A DNA stretch of 6,443 nt from a bacterium BMS3Bbin02 (lineage in GTDB: Bacteria; Actinomycetota; Acidimicrobiia; Spongiisociales; UBA5794). A program made the translations under genes and the position numbers. The DNA lies in contig BDTL01000215.1 in NCBI GenBank assembly GCA_002898115.1, positions 1 to 6,443 of the forward strand, read 5' to 3'. The notes under the pieces were generated by a model that saw nothing but the letters and a program-made list of their open reading frames with translations, did not search any database and was not told the DNA's origin. Below, piece after piece: positions 5,955 to 6,443 of this stretch (within the stretch, counting starts at the first letter, position 1; each line of letters opens with the position of its first letter).

Positions 5955-5983
5955 GACCTATCACGCAAACACGAGTTGGTCAA
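5955..5983 (-). promoter_or_regulatory. Promoter of the orphan RHH gene, predicted leaderless
   Basis: On the minus strand, TTGACC (5983-5978), a 17-nt spacer and TAGGTC (5960-5955) precede the ATG at 5947 by 7 nt. This is the same geometry as the vapB promoter. Over the 36 nt before each ATG the two sequences match at 22 positions without gaps, with identical TTGAC, TAG and TCTGT blocks. The -10 is a poor match to TATAAT. The TGACATA palindrome found at vapB is absent here. Confidence 0.5.
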
Positions 5984-6062
5984 TCCCCACGCGACGCTCC
6001 CTCAGCGGAGACATCGAACCCAGGCACGCTCGGTAACGTTCAAGACGTCCATAGGGCCTTTC

Positions 6063-6084
6063 TAGAGTAGCTAAGCTCCTTCGT
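6063..6084 (+). promoter_or_regulatory. Weak -10-like elements before the membrane-protein gene
   Basis: TAGAGT (6063-6068) and TAAGCT (6072-6077) both fit TAnnnT. The second ends exactly 7 nt before the ATG at 6085, which would suit a leaderless start, but it has no recognisable -35. TTCAAG (6039-6044), 18 nt before TAGAGT, is a poor -35. There is no Shine-Dalgarno before the ATG. The rest of the 137-bp gap (5948-6084) shows only the antitoxin promoter. Confidence 0.25.
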
Positions 6085-6443
6085 ATGGCCTTTTCTGCAT
6101 CGGCACTTCTACTTCCCGTCCCGCGCGGCAGAGACCTGCTGACGCGGCTGTTGCGGCTGTTCCTGGGGCTGACCCTCTTTGGCGTCGGAGCTGCCATGAT
6201 GGTCCGCTCGGATTTGGGTCTCTCGCCCTGGAACGCGTTCCACCAGGGCGTCTCACGGCTTATCGGAATCTCGATGGGGAATGTTGTGATCCTCACCGGT
6301 GTGGCGGTCCTCTTGTTGTGGATACCACTGCGACAGCGACTGGGGTTGGGAACACTCGCCAACACCATGTGGATCGGGGTCACGATTGACTTCGTTCTCA
6401 ATGTGACCCCCGAAGTCGAGAATCTCGCGGTGCAGAGCGCCCT
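6085..6443 (+). CDS. YczE/YitT-like integral membrane protein, N-terminal 119 residues (3' truncated by window edge)
   Basis: The frame is open from ATG 6085-6087 to the window edge. A short basic N-terminus (RGRDLLTRLLR) is followed by a first hydrophobic segment at about residues 24-40 (LRLFLGLTLFGVGAAMMV) and a loop with RSDLGLSPWNAFHQGVS. A second membrane segment lies at about 66-81 (NVVILTGVAVLLLWIP), then PLRQRLGLGTLANT and a third segment at about 93-107. The DLGLSPWxxFHQG and GLGTLAN patterns are characteristic of the YczE/YyaS/YitT group of bacterial membrane proteins, whose function is not established. It is divergent from the antitoxin genes, with no sign of a functional link to them. 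No alternative start upstream looks better. Confidence 0.8.
   Translation, partial: MAFSASALLLPVPRGRDLLTRLLRLFLGLTLFGVGAAMMVRSDLGLSPWNAFHQGVSRLIGISMGNVVILTGVAVLLLWIPLRQRLGLGTLANTMWIGVTIDFVLNVTPEVENLAVQSA

Overview
The window reads as a GC-rich bacterial chromosome segment, most likely from an actinobacterium. I infer this from base composition, from two apparently leaderless promoters, and from a VapBC family that is common in Actinobacteria. A class such as Acidimicrobiia is possible but cannot be fixed from the sequence alone. No window-scale mobile element, rRNA, tRNA or CRISPR array is visible.

Layout. The left edge (+ strand) holds the last 108 codons of phosphoenolpyruvate carboxylase (ppc). 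It converges on a minus-strand gene cluster, and between the two lies a near-perfect 50-bp palindrome with 21-bp arms. Read in transcription order from right to left, the minus-strand cluster is: a PaaI-type hotdog thioesterase (4776-4297), gatC (4260-3970), gatA (3973-2495), gatB (2495-1047) and a HAD-superfamily phosphatase (about 1047-421). The junctions gatC/gatA (ATGA) and gatA/gatB (TAATG) overlap, so these genes are almost certainly co-transcribed and translationally coupled. The HAD gene sits on the gatB stop in the same geometry, but the start codon there reads ATC instead of ATG. GatCAB converts Glu-tRNA(Gln), and often Asp-tRNA(Asn), to the amidated forms, so the organism probably uses the indirect route to at least one of these tRNAs.

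Upstream of the thioesterase, still on the minus strand, is a VapBC toxin-antitoxin pair (5558-4864) whose genes overlap by GTGA. Immediately upstream of vapB is a second ribbon-helix-helix gene (5947-5702) that is clearly paralogous to vapB but has no toxin of its own. Both have the same promoter skeleton: TTGACN, a 17-nt spacer, TAGRTC, then 7 nt to the ATG, which predicts leaderless mRNAs. A TGACATA/TATGTCA palindrome overlaps the vapB -35 box and is a candidate autoregulatory operator.

The right edge (+ strand, 6085 onward) carries the N-terminal 119 codons of a YczE/YitT-like integral membrane protein, divergent from the antitoxin genes. No stretch of more than 300 bases lacks a gene; the largest gap is 5948-6084. 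The most notable points are the missing canonical start of the HAD gene, the duplicated antitoxin/promoter unit with an orphan member, and the 50-bp palindrome. I see no clearly new multi-gene system.
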